Assembly (NCBI GenBank): GCA_018969975.1
Contig: JAGWXI010000012.1
Coordinates: forward strand, 1 to 44,896
DNA length: 44,896 nt
Origin: Burkholderiales bacterium
GTDB lineage: Bacteria; Pseudomonadota; Gammaproteobacteria; Burkholderiales; Burkholderiaceae_C
Direction of reading: 5' to 3'
Shown here: piece after piece, positions 17,036 through 24,837 of the stretch
Layout: every line of letters starts with the position of its first letter
Numbering within the stretch: position 1 is the stretch's first letter
The notes under the pieces: model-generated
Databases searched by the model: none
Seen by the model: the letters and a program-made list of their open reading frames with translations, nothing else
What the model was told of the DNA's origin: nothing
Program-made: the position numbers and the translations under genes

Positions 17036-17838
17036 CCCTCTAAAGAGTCAAACACAGGCAGCCCGTAACAAGCGTGCCCACCCAAATGCTGCTCAAAAGC
17101 CCAAGCCGCCTGCACCATGCACAGGACTGCATCCAAACAATCCCCCGAAGCATCTGCCACCAAGGTGTCGTGCTGGGCGTGGGTGAGTTTGAGTCGCAAA
17201 CCCAAACGCGTCTGCCCAAGCTCTAAAGCTTGGAGCAATTGTTTGCGCGCAATCAGTCGCTCTGGCGTTTGCTTTAGCTTGTCGTCACTTTTATAGCTCT
17301 GGTTTCCAATCAATTCGCGCGCCAACAAGCCGGGATATGCCTCTAAGGCAGTACGCTGATAAGCAGCTACAGCAGGTACACACATTCCAGGTAGCGTCAC
17401 CCCCGTTGCAATCAACCGTGGAACTCCTGTATGCAGCATGTAAGCCACCGGTGGATTCACCCATTTCATGGAGGGGCTCGAACCCGCAGGCCCATCGGTT
17501 TGACGGTGGGCGAATTTTTGTCCCACAGGCCGTGCATCGCAAAAGGCTTTAAATTCTTGGCGTATCTCTTCGCGTGATAGCGAAGCATAGTGATGCATGC
17601 AAGCTAGCCACTCTGTCGGCCAATCGAGCGTTTCCACCAAAACACGTGGCAAGCCAAAAGGCAGATCAAATCCGCCCACCCACTCCAAAGGCTGTTCTAG
17701 CCAATTTGCCCAAGCGTCTAGGGTGGGAAAACGTAAAAGCTCACGCAGTAAAACTCTGCCCTGCTTGACAGAGCCGAGCGCAACAACGATGGGTTTGCGT
17801 TGCGTGGGGCTGCTACTGAAGTCACAACCCACCAGCAT
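17017..17838 (-). CDS. DUF429 domain protein (predicted RNase H-like fold)
   Basis: A 273-residue cytoplasmic protein of the DUF429 family, predicted to have an RNase H-like nuclease fold; no function is established. The acidic positions expected of the fold are visible: GCDFSSSP at the N-terminus, GFDLPFGLP near residue 55, EAYPG near 190 and ADASGDCLDAVLC near 228. It lies between the BLUF gene (19 bp upstream) and the secreted nuclease (overlapping downstream), making a four-gene minus-strand array with folE. Confidence 0.85.
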   Translation of the reverse strand: MLVGCDFSSSPTQRKPIVVALGSVKQGRVLLRELLRFPTLDAWANWLEQPLEWVGGFDLPFGLPRVLVETLDWPTEWLACMHHYASLSREEIRQEFKAFCDARPVGQKFAHRQTDGPAGSSPSMKWVNPPVAYMLHTGVPRLIATGVTLPGMCVPAVAAYQRTALEAYPGLLARELIGNQSYKSDDKLKQTPERLIARKQLLQALELGQTRLGLRLKLTHAQHDTLVADASGDCLDAVLCMVQAAWAFEQHLGGHACYGLPVFDSLEGWIVSA

Positions 17839-17857
17839 GGCCGTGTGCGCTAGGGGC

Positions 17858-18283
17858 TCAAGCGCGGCCGATGATCGAGGCAGTGGCCATCAACTCTTCA
17901 AGAAGTGCAAATGACACGCCACCCGATACAGAGTAGGGGTCTAAATCCGCGGTCTCGGAATACTTCAAGACTATGGAGGGGTTGAGTTTGTCTAAACGAA
18001 CCTGACCCATAGTCCACCCCCCAAACCGCCGTTCGGTGATTTCTTCATAGTCGAGCAACACCACATCTTTGTGGCGCGGGTCTTTGACGATGATGCTGTA
18101 GAGCGCATTGACTTGTTTGCGACCACCCTCTATCGCCTGCAAGTAGATACCCCCGCCGTAGCAAAGCACGCCCGTGATGCCATTTTGGTTGTTGTGCTCT
18201 CGCGCACTGCTAAGAATAGATTCTGTAGCGTCACTCGACTCTGGGTTGACCGATCGACTCACATATAACAAGCGCACCAGCAT
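17858..18283 (-). CDS. Short single-domain BLUF blue-light photoreceptor
   Basis: A 141-residue FAD-binding blue-light sensor with no fused output domain, of the PixD/short-BLUF type. The photocycle residues align with AppA numbering by spacing: Tyr7 (LLYVSR), Asn31 with GITG following, and Gln49 (YLQAIEG); Trp89 and Met91 (GGWTMG) match the switching Trp/Met pair within one residue. A short C-terminal helical tail follows, as in PixD-type proteins that act through a partner. The gene begins 4 bp after the folE stop, so the two are probably co-transcribed. The downstream partner is not evident; DUF429 follows. Confidence 0.95.
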   Translation of the reverse strand: MLVRLLYVSRSVNPESSDATESILSSAREHNNQNGITGVLCYGGGIYLQAIEGGRKQVNALYSIIVKDPRHKDVVLLDYEEITERRFGGWTMGQVRLDKLNPSIVLKYSETADLDPYSVSGGVSFALLEELMATASIIGRA

Positions 18284-18287
18284 GGCA

Positions 18288-18989
18288 TTAATCCTTTTGG
18301 GGAATTAGAGACAAGAATTCACGGCGCAAATTGGGATCTTTCAAAAAAGCGCCCCGCATCACCGAATTGATCATTTTGCTATCCATGTCTTTGACTCCGC
18401 GCCAAGACATACAAAAGTGACTTGCCTCCATCACAATGGCCAAGCCATCAGGCTGGGTCTTTTCTTGAATCAGGTCGGCCAATTGCACCACCGCTTCTTC
18501 TTGGATCTGGGGGCGCCCCATGACCCATTCCGCTAAGCGGGCATATTTGGAGAGGCCAATCACATTAGTGCGCTCATTGGGCAAGACGCCAATCCAAATT
18601 TTTCCGATCACCGGGCAGAAATGGTGACTACAGGCACTGCGCACTGTAATAGGCCCAACGATCATTAGCTCGTTCAGATGCTCTGCATTTGGAAACTCGG
18701 TAATTGCAGGGGCTTTGACGTAGCGGCCTTTGAAAACCTCATTGATATACATCTTGGCAACTCTACGGGCGGTGTCGCCGGTGTTGTGGTCGTTATCTGT
18801 GTCAATAACCAAACTATCGAGCACACCCTTCATTTTTGCCTCTACCTCGTCAAGCAAAGTTTCTAACTCACCAGGCTCGATGAAGTCGGCAATGTTGTCG
18901 TTGGAGTGGAAGCGCTTGCGGGCTGCGGCTATTCGCTCTCGGATCTTGACCGAAACCGGAGTGCCCTGAAAGTGGTCTTTTGCATTCAT
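18288..18989 (-). CDS. folE: GTP cyclohydrolase I (type IA)
   Basis: Opens GTP to 7,8-dihydroneopterin triphosphate, the first step to folate and other pterins. The product (about 233 residues) has an N-terminal helical extension, then the T-fold domain with the zinc ligands in SACSHHFCPVIG near residue 130, GLSKYARLAEW near 155, and the CMSWRGVKD motif near 200. I prefer the ATG at 18989, which has AGGA about 8 bases upstream, over the ATG three codons earlier at 18998, which has none. It heads the folE-BLUF-DUF429-nuclease array and diverges from the subtilase gene. Confidence 0.95.
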   Translation of the reverse strand: MNAKDHFQGTPVSVKIRERIAAARKRFHSNDNIADFIEPGELETLLDEVEAKMKGVLDSLVIDTDNDHNTGDTARRVAKMYINEVFKGRYVKAPAITEFPNAEHLNELMIVGPITVRSACSHHFCPVIGKIWIGVLPNERTNVIGLSKYARLAEWVMGRPQIQEEAVVQLADLIQEKTQPDGLAIVMEASHFCMSWRGVKDMDSKMINSVMRGAFLKDPNLRREFLSLIPQKD

Positions 18990-19039
18990 GGGCCGCATCC
19001 TAGCAGTGATGTAACGCCATGCGGTGTAGCAAGGGCATG

Positions 19040-19060
19040 TTTGTAAGTGCGACTTACAAA
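19040..19060. promoter_or_regulatory. Perfect inverted repeat, candidate operator between folE and the subtilase gene
   Basis: TTTGTAAGT (19040-19048) and ACTTACAAA (19052-19060) are perfect 9-bp inverted arms around a 3-bp centre. It lies about 50 bp upstream of folE and about 20 bp before the subtilase -35 box. It has no T-tract and a very short loop, so a dimeric-regulator operator fits better than a terminator. Confidence 0.55.
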
Positions 19061-19078
19061 GAAATTAATCTTTTATAG

Positions 19079-19107
19079 TTAATAATAGTTATTTAATTTG
19101 TTATAAA
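19079..19107 (+). promoter_or_regulatory. Candidate promoter of the subtilase gene
   Basis: TTAATA (19079-19084) and TATAAA (19102-19107) with 17 bp between them form a good sigma-70-like pair, about 30 bp before the ATG at 19137. Direct repeats ATAGTTA at 19075-19081 and 19085-19091 (10 bp apart) and inverted arms AATAATAG (19081-19088) and CTATTATT (19111-19118) surround it and may be regulator sites. Confidence 0.5.
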
Positions 19108-19136
19108 TACCTATTATTTGTACTTAAGGATTGCTT

Positions 19137-21206
19137 ATGTTGCCCATTTTCAAACAAGCGTTAGGCTTACCAAGGGTTAGACGTGTCGGTTTTTTCACTG
19201 CAATAAGTATGTTGTTTTTACTCTCAGCCTGTGGTGGTGGAGGCGGCAGTAGCAGCTTATCTTCAGGTGCCACCCCCAATACGGTACTTGCAACCCAAAT
19301 CGCAGAGGTCCAACCCGACAACGAGGTTGAAACAAGTTCTGTTTTTGTTCAACTCGGCAGCCCCAATTCGCCCGTTGCTGGCGCGCAAGTATCCACCGAT
19401 ATTTACCGCGAACAAATTCAAAACCAATTTCTCGCTGATCTTGAGGCCGCAAACAAGCCCAAAGTACTTTTTGGCATCAGCACGTCGGCTCCTTGCGATG
19501 CCACAGGACTCGCCCGCCAAATTGAAAACGCCCATAAATTCACCACTGGCACAGTGGTTCGGCTGGACCTCACTGCTTGTCAATTGGACCTCCTGAAGTC
19601 CATTCCCAACGTAAGAGGCGTTTATCCAGATATCTTGCTCGATAAACAAGCCATCGTTGCTCCCCTAGCCTCTCATTTTGAAAACTTCAACAACGCTGCT
19701 GATTTTTCTTTCAACGGTACCAACTCAAGACAAATCAATACCTCTGCTTTGGGTTCAGGAAATCCAAAATCAGCGGATGGCAATGGAACGGTCATTGCAA
19801 TTCTTGATAGCGGTGTTGATGACCAACACTTGACACTCAACGGTGTAAAAGTGGTGCCTGGTGCGTGCTTTTCTACGCCCAGCAATGGTGGTGCTAGTTT
19901 TTGTAATAGCGCAAACGTATTGATTGAAGCTTCTGACAACTCAGACCCTAGCAAAAGAGTTGCCCGCAGTTGCGCAGACGCCACTAATTCTGGCACTCCA
20001 GTTTGGAGCCCCAGACAACTAGGAATCACCGCAGGTTGCAGCCATGGAACTGCCATGGCTGCCGCATCCGCAATGGCCATCCACCCTGCCTCCAGCAGCA
20101 CAGCCCATGTTTTGGTAAGGGGCGGACTTGCACCACGAGCAAAAATCCTTCCGATTCAAGTTTTCAATAGATTCGGCAACGCCATATCCGCATCCTCCAG
20201 CGATATTTTGGCCGCCTTGGAGTGGCTCTCTAGAGAGGCGGATAGACGCAAAAAGAATGGTCTCGAGCCCATCGTGGCCGTCAACATGAGCTTAGGCGCT
20301 GGCAGCTACTCAGGATATTGCGAGAGCATCGTAAAAGATGATCGATTTGACCTATTTACCAATGTGTTTGCCAAGTTACGTGCGCAGGGCGTATTGCCTA
20401 TCGTGGCAGCTGGAAACCTTGGGTCAAGAAACAGCATCTCATTTCCAGCATGTATTCGCAACTCCGTGAGCGTGGCTGCAACCCAACTCGATGGCCTGAA
20501 CTTGGCCAAATACTCCAACTTTAGCAAGCAAGTGAAATTATTAGCCATTGGGGGTGATGACAACGGCCAGTATTCTCTACCTACTTTATGCACGGACGCC
20601 AATAATTTTGACTGTTGGAGCAGCATAACGGGCACCTCCCCAGCGGCAGCTTTAGTGTCTGGTGGTGTGGCGGCTCTGTCGAGCCTGAAGCCTTCTGCCA
20701 CTGCTGATGAGATTGAAAACGTCTTAACTAGCGCCAACGGAGCAAGCTCCAGAGAAGTCACATTTCAAGATACCAAGAAACCAGCCCTACGCCTGACTTC
20801 TAGCGGGTACAAGCTAGTTGGTTTAACGGAACCAACTCCTGCGCTTCCTAAGCCTCCCGTTACTGCTCCTTCCCCTGCCCCTGTTACGGTAGCTACAAAA
20901 GGCAGCGTTTGTTTCTACCCGAAAACCAATTACCAAGGTGACCCAACATGTGCGAATTTTCTCTACGCTGGCACAAATTTGTGGCACGTACTCTTTAAAA
21001 AGGTGGGTTCCATCAAAGTACAACCAATCGATGGAATCGCCCCTGGTAGCAAGGCCAAAGTTACTTATTTCCATTTTGCCTTTGACTTTATTTTCAACCA
21101 AAGAGGGGTCTCCTCGCTCGAAAACATACCCAACACAGCAGCACTAGGTTTTTGGGCCAAAGATGGCATCCCCAGAATCTTTGGTATTCGAATTGAATCA
21201 CCCTAA
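19137..21206 (+). CDS. Lipoprotein subtilisin-like serine protease (S8) with C-terminal beta/gamma-crystallin-like domain
   Basis: A 689-residue secreted protease. A lipoprotein signal ends in the lipobox LSAC with Cys32, followed by a Gly/Ser linker, so it is probably tethered to a membrane. Residues about 95-180 look like an inhibitor-I9-type prodomain. The S8 catalytic triad is Asp224 (ILDSGVD), His303 (SHGTAMA) and Ser501 (GTSPAAA), with the oxyanion Asn427 (AAGN). Four or more Cys in the domain may form disulfides. After a Pro-rich linker near 575, residues about 588-689 (VCFYPKTNYQGDPTC at the start) resemble a beta/gamma-crystallin fold, often calcium-binding. AAGGA at 19126-19130 supports the ATG at 19137 over the TTG at 19131. 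The gene stands just upstream of the type I secretion genes and could process surface proteins. Confidence 0.92.
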   Translation: MLPIFKQALGLPRVRRVGFFTAISMLFLLSACGGGGGSSSLSSGATPNTVLATQIAEVQPDNEVETSSVFVQLGSPNSPVAGAQVSTDIYREQIQNQFLADLEAANKPKVLFGISTSAPCDATGLARQIENAHKFTTGTVVRLDLTACQLDLLKSIPNVRGVYPDILLDKQAIVAPLASHFENFNNAADFSFNGTNSRQINTSALGSGNPKSADGNGTVIAILDSGVDDQHLTLNGVKVVPGACFSTPSNGGASFCNSANVLIEASDNSDPSKRVARSCADATNSGTPVWSPRQLGITAGCSHGTAMAAASAMAIHPASSSTAHVLVRGGLAPRAKILPIQVFNRFGNAISASSSDILAALEWLSREADRRKKNGLEPIVAVNMSLGAGSYSGYCESIVKDDRFDLFTNVFAKLRAQGVLPIVAAGNLGSRNSISFPACIRNSVSVAATQLDGLNLAKYSNFSKQVKLLAIGGDDNGQYSLPTLCTDANNFDCWSSITGTSPAAALVSGGVAALSSLKPSATADEIENVLTSANGASSREVTFQDTKKPALRLTSSGYKLVGLTEPTPALPKPPVTAPSPAPVTVATKGSVCFYPKTNYQGDPTCANFLYAGTNLWHVLFKKVGSIKVQPIDGIAPGSKAKVTYFHFAFDFIFNQRGVSSLENIPNTAALGFWAKDGIPRIFGIRIESP

Positions 21207-21317
21207 AAGTAAGCAGACGCGGCGTCTCAATGGCTCAAACCACACCAACCTACTGCGGGAGTAAATAGAACGGGCTTCACAATAACCTAAATTAATACTC
21301 AAGTACTAAATTAACAA

Positions 21318-21345
21318 TTTACAATATTGTTAGTTTTGATACTAT
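21318..21345 (+). promoter_or_regulatory. Candidate promoter with overlapping operators for the type I secretion operon
   Basis: TTTACA (21318-21323) and TACTAT (21340-21345) are spaced by 16 bp and lie directly before the TolC-like gene. A 7-bp inverted repeat TAACAAT / ATTGTTA (21312-21318 and 21326-21332) covers the -35 box, and the perfect 10-bp palindrome TACTATAGTA (21340-21349) covers the -10 box. AGTACT words also flank the region at 21302-21307 and 21346-21351. GGAG at 21357-21360 is the ribosome binding site. Confidence 0.55.
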
Positions 21346-21366
21346 AGTACTAATTTGGAGATTAAA

Positions 21367-22662
21367 ATGAATCCTTTCTCAAAACTGTACCTATCCCCTT
21401 TCACCCGAGGTCTGCAAACAATAGCGGTGTCAAGTGTAATACTTTTTAATACTTCTTTTGCCCAAAACTTACCGCAGCTAATGAATCTTGCCCTCCTTAG
21501 TCATCCAAGTATTGCATCACAAAGGGCGCAAGCCCAGGCAGCAGAATTGGGGATTGAGACCGCGAAATGGCAATATTTCCCGACCCCCTCTATCAGCGCT
21601 GAACGAGTAGGTGCAGGCACGCGTGACCCTTTCTACGGCGGCGATAAAAACGTCACGACCGTTCGGCTACAGCAACCCTTGTGGACCAACGGGCGATTAA
21701 CAGCAGGCAAAGAAAAGGCCCAAGCCACGCTGGCCTATGAAATCGCTGACCTCAATGAAACCAGCTTGCAACTCAGCCTCAAGGTCGCACAAGCCTACGC
21801 CGACGTACTTGCTTCGCATTGGCGCATGAAGTCAACCGAACAAAGCCTCGCTACCCACCAAAAATTACTTGAACAAGTGCAACGCCGAGTCGAGCTTGGT
21901 GCGCAATCTGATGCCGATCTGCAACTAGCCCAAACCCGATTGGATTCAGTGAAATCTGAGCTCAGCGCAAGCCGCTCCCGCGTTGAGAGCCACGCCGTTC
22001 GTCTGAAGCAACTCATCGGTCAACCGGTCAATTTAAATGAATTACTCAAGAATGTATCGACTCCACTTTTCTTGGCCACTGCGCAAGAGCTCGCTCTAGA
22101 AAATGCGTTAGCTATCCACCCCACTATCCAAAAAGCGCGGGCGCAATTACAAATCCAAGAGTCCGCGGTAGAAGAAAGCCGCTCTGCCCTCTACCCAGAC
22201 GTCTATGCAAGGGCAGAGCGGCAATACGGTGCTTTCTCCATGCTGACCAGCAAACCGTTTCAAGACCGCATCTTTGTGGGTTTAAGCACCCAACTTGGCG
22301 CAGGACTCTCCGTCTTAACCAATATCAAAGCAGCGCAAGCAAGAAGTCTCGCTGCACACGAAGAGGTGCAATCACAAACCTTGTCTGTCAGCGAACAAGT
22401 TCTCACCGACTACGCCCAAGTAACAAGACTTGCAGAGCAAACCCAGGCGCTTGAATCGGCCCTCCAATCGCAAGAGCGCGTGATGCTCTCACATGACCGC
22501 CAGTTTTTAGCGGGTCGCAAAAGCTGGACTGAAGTCTTGAACGCGGCCCGCGAACTCGCCCAAGCACAAGTTCAGTTGACGGATGTGAAAGCCAATCACA
22601 TAGCAACGTCATGGCGATTAGGCCTCTTCATCAAGGGCCTAGAAATCGTCAACAACCCTTAA
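21367..22662 (+). CDS. TolC family outer-membrane efflux/secretion channel
   Basis: The outer-membrane component of a type I secretion system. The product (431 residues) has a Sec signal peptide (hydrophobic core about residues 18-30, likely cleavage after SFA) and the TolC pattern of two related halves rich in long coiled-coil helices: NLPQLMNLALLSHPS near the start, QARLD-type heptads (LQLAQTRLDSVKSEL), then ALENALAIHP in the second half. Type I outer-membrane proteins of the LapE/AggA sort look like this. The ATG at 21367 is supported by GGAG six bases upstream; the TTG four codons earlier overlaps that site. The stop is directly followed by the ATG of the exporter gene, so translation is coupled. 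Confidence 0.93.
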   Translation: MNPFSKLYLSPFTRGLQTIAVSSVILFNTSFAQNLPQLMNLALLSHPSIASQRAQAQAAELGIETAKWQYFPTPSISAERVGAGTRDPFYGGDKNVTTVRLQQPLWTNGRLTAGKEKAQATLAYEIADLNETSLQLSLKVAQAYADVLASHWRMKSTEQSLATHQKLLEQVQRRVELGAQSDADLQLAQTRLDSVKSELSASRSRVESHAVRLKQLIGQPVNLNELLKNVSTPLFLATAQELALENALAIHPTIQKARAQLQIQESAVEESRSALYPDVYARAERQYGAFSMLTSKPFQDRIFVGLSTQLGAGLSVLTNIKAAQARSLAAHEEVQSQTLSVSEQVLTDYAQVTRLAEQTQALESALQSQERVMLSHDRQFLAGRKSWTEVLNAARELAQAQVQLTDVKANHIATSWRLGLFIKGLEIVNNP

Positions 22663-24822
22663 ATGAAAACGGGAAAAATCATGGAAGACCTCAAGAACAT
22701 ACAACTCTTAGCTTGCTTGGTTCGCCTAGCGCAATTGCAATCGGACAACCTCGACCGCCTCGCACTTCGCGAAGCAGTGGTGAACGCTCAAGAAAAAAAT
22801 CCCGACGATGCCAAAGCGCAAATTCGCCACATCACCAAACAACTTCGCTTGCCGCAGGCACGCTGGAAACCAGAGCCCCAACAAGACAGCGCTCCAGCAC
22901 TTCTTTGTCGCATAGAGCCGTTTTTTGGAATTGAATGGGGTTTATTACGCGGCAAAAATCCCCAAAACCAATGGGTCAGTGAATGGTGGGATAGCACCTC
23001 GAATCGCTGGGTCGAACGCGCCGACGAAGCACTGCCAGATCACCATGCCATTTCACTCAAACTCAGCCAACCGTACGTAGCGAGTAAGAGCCCCGTCTTT
23101 CGCCTTATCTTGGACGAACTGCTATCGCATCGCCGCATCCTGCGAGAGACAGTCTTAGCAAGTCTTATTGCCACTTTATTGGCCCTCGCAATTTCATTTT
23201 TTAGCATGCAAGTCTATGACCGGGTCATTCCATCGGCGGCCATGCAAACACTGCTGGTGCTGACTTTAGGCGTCCTCTTAGCACTCTTTTTTGAATGGCT
23301 CATCAAACATGTACGCAGTAATTTATACGAGGAGTTGATTGACCAAGTCGACCAACGCCTTGCGCGCATGGTGTATTTGAGGTTTCTATCTGTCCGTCTC
23401 GACCAAATGCCACACAGCGTCGGGGCCTTGGCTTCACAAATGCGCGGCTATGAAACCATTCGCGGATTCATGACATCGATGACCACCAACCTCATGGTCG
23501 ATGCACCATTTGCGTTATTTTTTGCTGTTGTCATTGCGTTCATCGCGGGGCCTCTTGCGCTGATACCGACTTTTTTCTTCCTTCTATCCGTGTCTATTGG
23601 TTTGCTTTATCGCAAGCGCTTGGAAAATATTGCAAAGCAAGCCTTGGCTGCTGGCAATCTAAAAACGGGTTTGTTAGTCGAAACCATCGAAGGAGCCGAA
23701 ACTATCAAATCAGGACAAGGCGGCTGGCGCATGCTTAACCGCTGGATGCGCACCACCAACGAAGCGCGCGAAAGCGAATTGGAAATGCGCAACATCAGCG
23801 AACATGCCCAACACCTCGCTGCGTCCTTTCAACAAGTCTCTTACGTATTGATGGTGGCATTCGGTGCCTACCTTGTCACTCGCAGCGAAGTCAGTCAAGG
23901 AGGCTTGATTGCTTGCACCATTCTTGCAGGCAGGGTTTTGTCTGCAGTTGCCATCATTCCAGGACAAATCGTTCAATGGTCCCATGCAAAGGCTTCACTA
24001 CAAAGCCTCGACAAGCTTTGGTCATTAGAAGACGACCACCATGGGCAAGCGCAACCGATTGCGCTTGAAAACATCCGTGGTGAATACAAATTAGAAACAG
24101 TGACCTCGCACTACCACGGTAGCCGCGCCCTCACTGTGCCGCAACTCATTATTCGTCCTGGTGAAAAAATTGGCGTCTTAGGGCCCGTAGGCTCAGGCAA
24201 AACCACCTTGCTTCGTATTTTGTCTGGCATGTACAAGCCACAAGAAGGTCGTGTATTACTTGATGGCATTGACATTGCACACATCGATAAACACCTACTG
24301 GCAGGACACATTGGCTATGTGCAACAAGACGGTCGGCTTTTCTCGGGCACTTTAAGAGACAACCTCATCTTGGGCCAAATCGATCCTGGCGACGAAGTCA
24401 TTTTGGAAGCAGCCCGTCAAACCGGCCTCATGCAAGCCGTCATCACGCCACATCCACATGGCTTACAACGTTTGATCTATGAAGGCGGCACTGGTCTATC
24501 AGGTGGTCAACGCCAATTGGTCAATCTGACACGAACCGTTCTGCGCAAGCCCAGCATCTGGTTGCTAGACGAACCTACCGCATCGATGGACAGAAACACC
24601 GAATTGCACATGACGCATACCCTACAAAAAGCCATAAAGCCCACTGACACCTTGGTCTTGGTCACCCATAAACAAGAAATGCTCAGCCTGGTAGACAGAT
24701 TGATCGTTGTCTTAAACCACCAAATTGCGTTAGATGGGCCCAAAAAAGAGGTGCTCGACCAACTCAGCGGCACAACCAGGTCCGCGCCCAACAGCAATTC
24801 CATGCATTTACGACAAGCCTAA
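22663..24822 (+). CDS. Type I secretion ABC transporter (LapB/HlyB type)
   Basis: The inner-membrane ATPase of the exporter. In 719 residues it has an N-terminal cytoplasmic domain (about 1-150) where a C39 peptidase-like domain would sit but with no obvious catalytic Cys-His pair, as in RTX-type exporters; a six-span membrane domain (about 160-440); and an ATPase domain with Walker A GPVGSGKTT near 507, signature LSGGQRQ near 612 and Walker B IWLLDEPTA near 632. The ATG at 22663 abuts the TolC stop; an ATG six codons further in (MEDLKN) is possible. The HlyD gene follows after 15 bp. A degenerate C39 domain implies that substrates are not cleaved at a double-Gly leader. Confidence 0.95.
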   Translation: MKTGKIMEDLKNIQLLACLVRLAQLQSDNLDRLALREAVVNAQEKNPDDAKAQIRHITKQLRLPQARWKPEPQQDSAPALLCRIEPFFGIEWGLLRGKNPQNQWVSEWWDSTSNRWVERADEALPDHHAISLKLSQPYVASKSPVFRLILDELLSHRRILRETVLASLIATLLALAISFFSMQVYDRVIPSAAMQTLLVLTLGVLLALFFEWLIKHVRSNLYEELIDQVDQRLARMVYLRFLSVRLDQMPHSVGALASQMRGYETIRGFMTSMTTNLMVDAPFALFFAVVIAFIAGPLALIPTFFFLLSVSIGLLYRKRLENIAKQALAAGNLKTGLLVETIEGAETIKSGQGGWRMLNRWMRTTNEARESELEMRNISEHAQHLAASFQQVSYVLMVAFGAYLVTRSEVSQGGLIACTILAGRVLSAVAIIPGQIVQWSHAKASLQSLDKLWSLEDDHHGQAQPIALENIRGEYKLETVTSHYHGSRALTVPQLIIRPGEKIGVLGPVGSGKTTLLRILSGMYKPQEGRVLLDGIDIAHIDKHLLAGHIGYVQQDGRLFSGTLRDNLILGQIDPGDEVILEAARQTGLMQAVITPHPHGLQRLIYEGGTGLSGGQRQLVNLTRTVLRKPSIWLLDEPTASMDRNTELHMTHTLQKAIKPTDTLVLVTHKQEMLSLVDRLIVVLNHQIALDGPKKEVLDQLSGTTRSAPNSNSMHLRQA

Positions 24823-24837
24823 ACCAGGAACACCATC

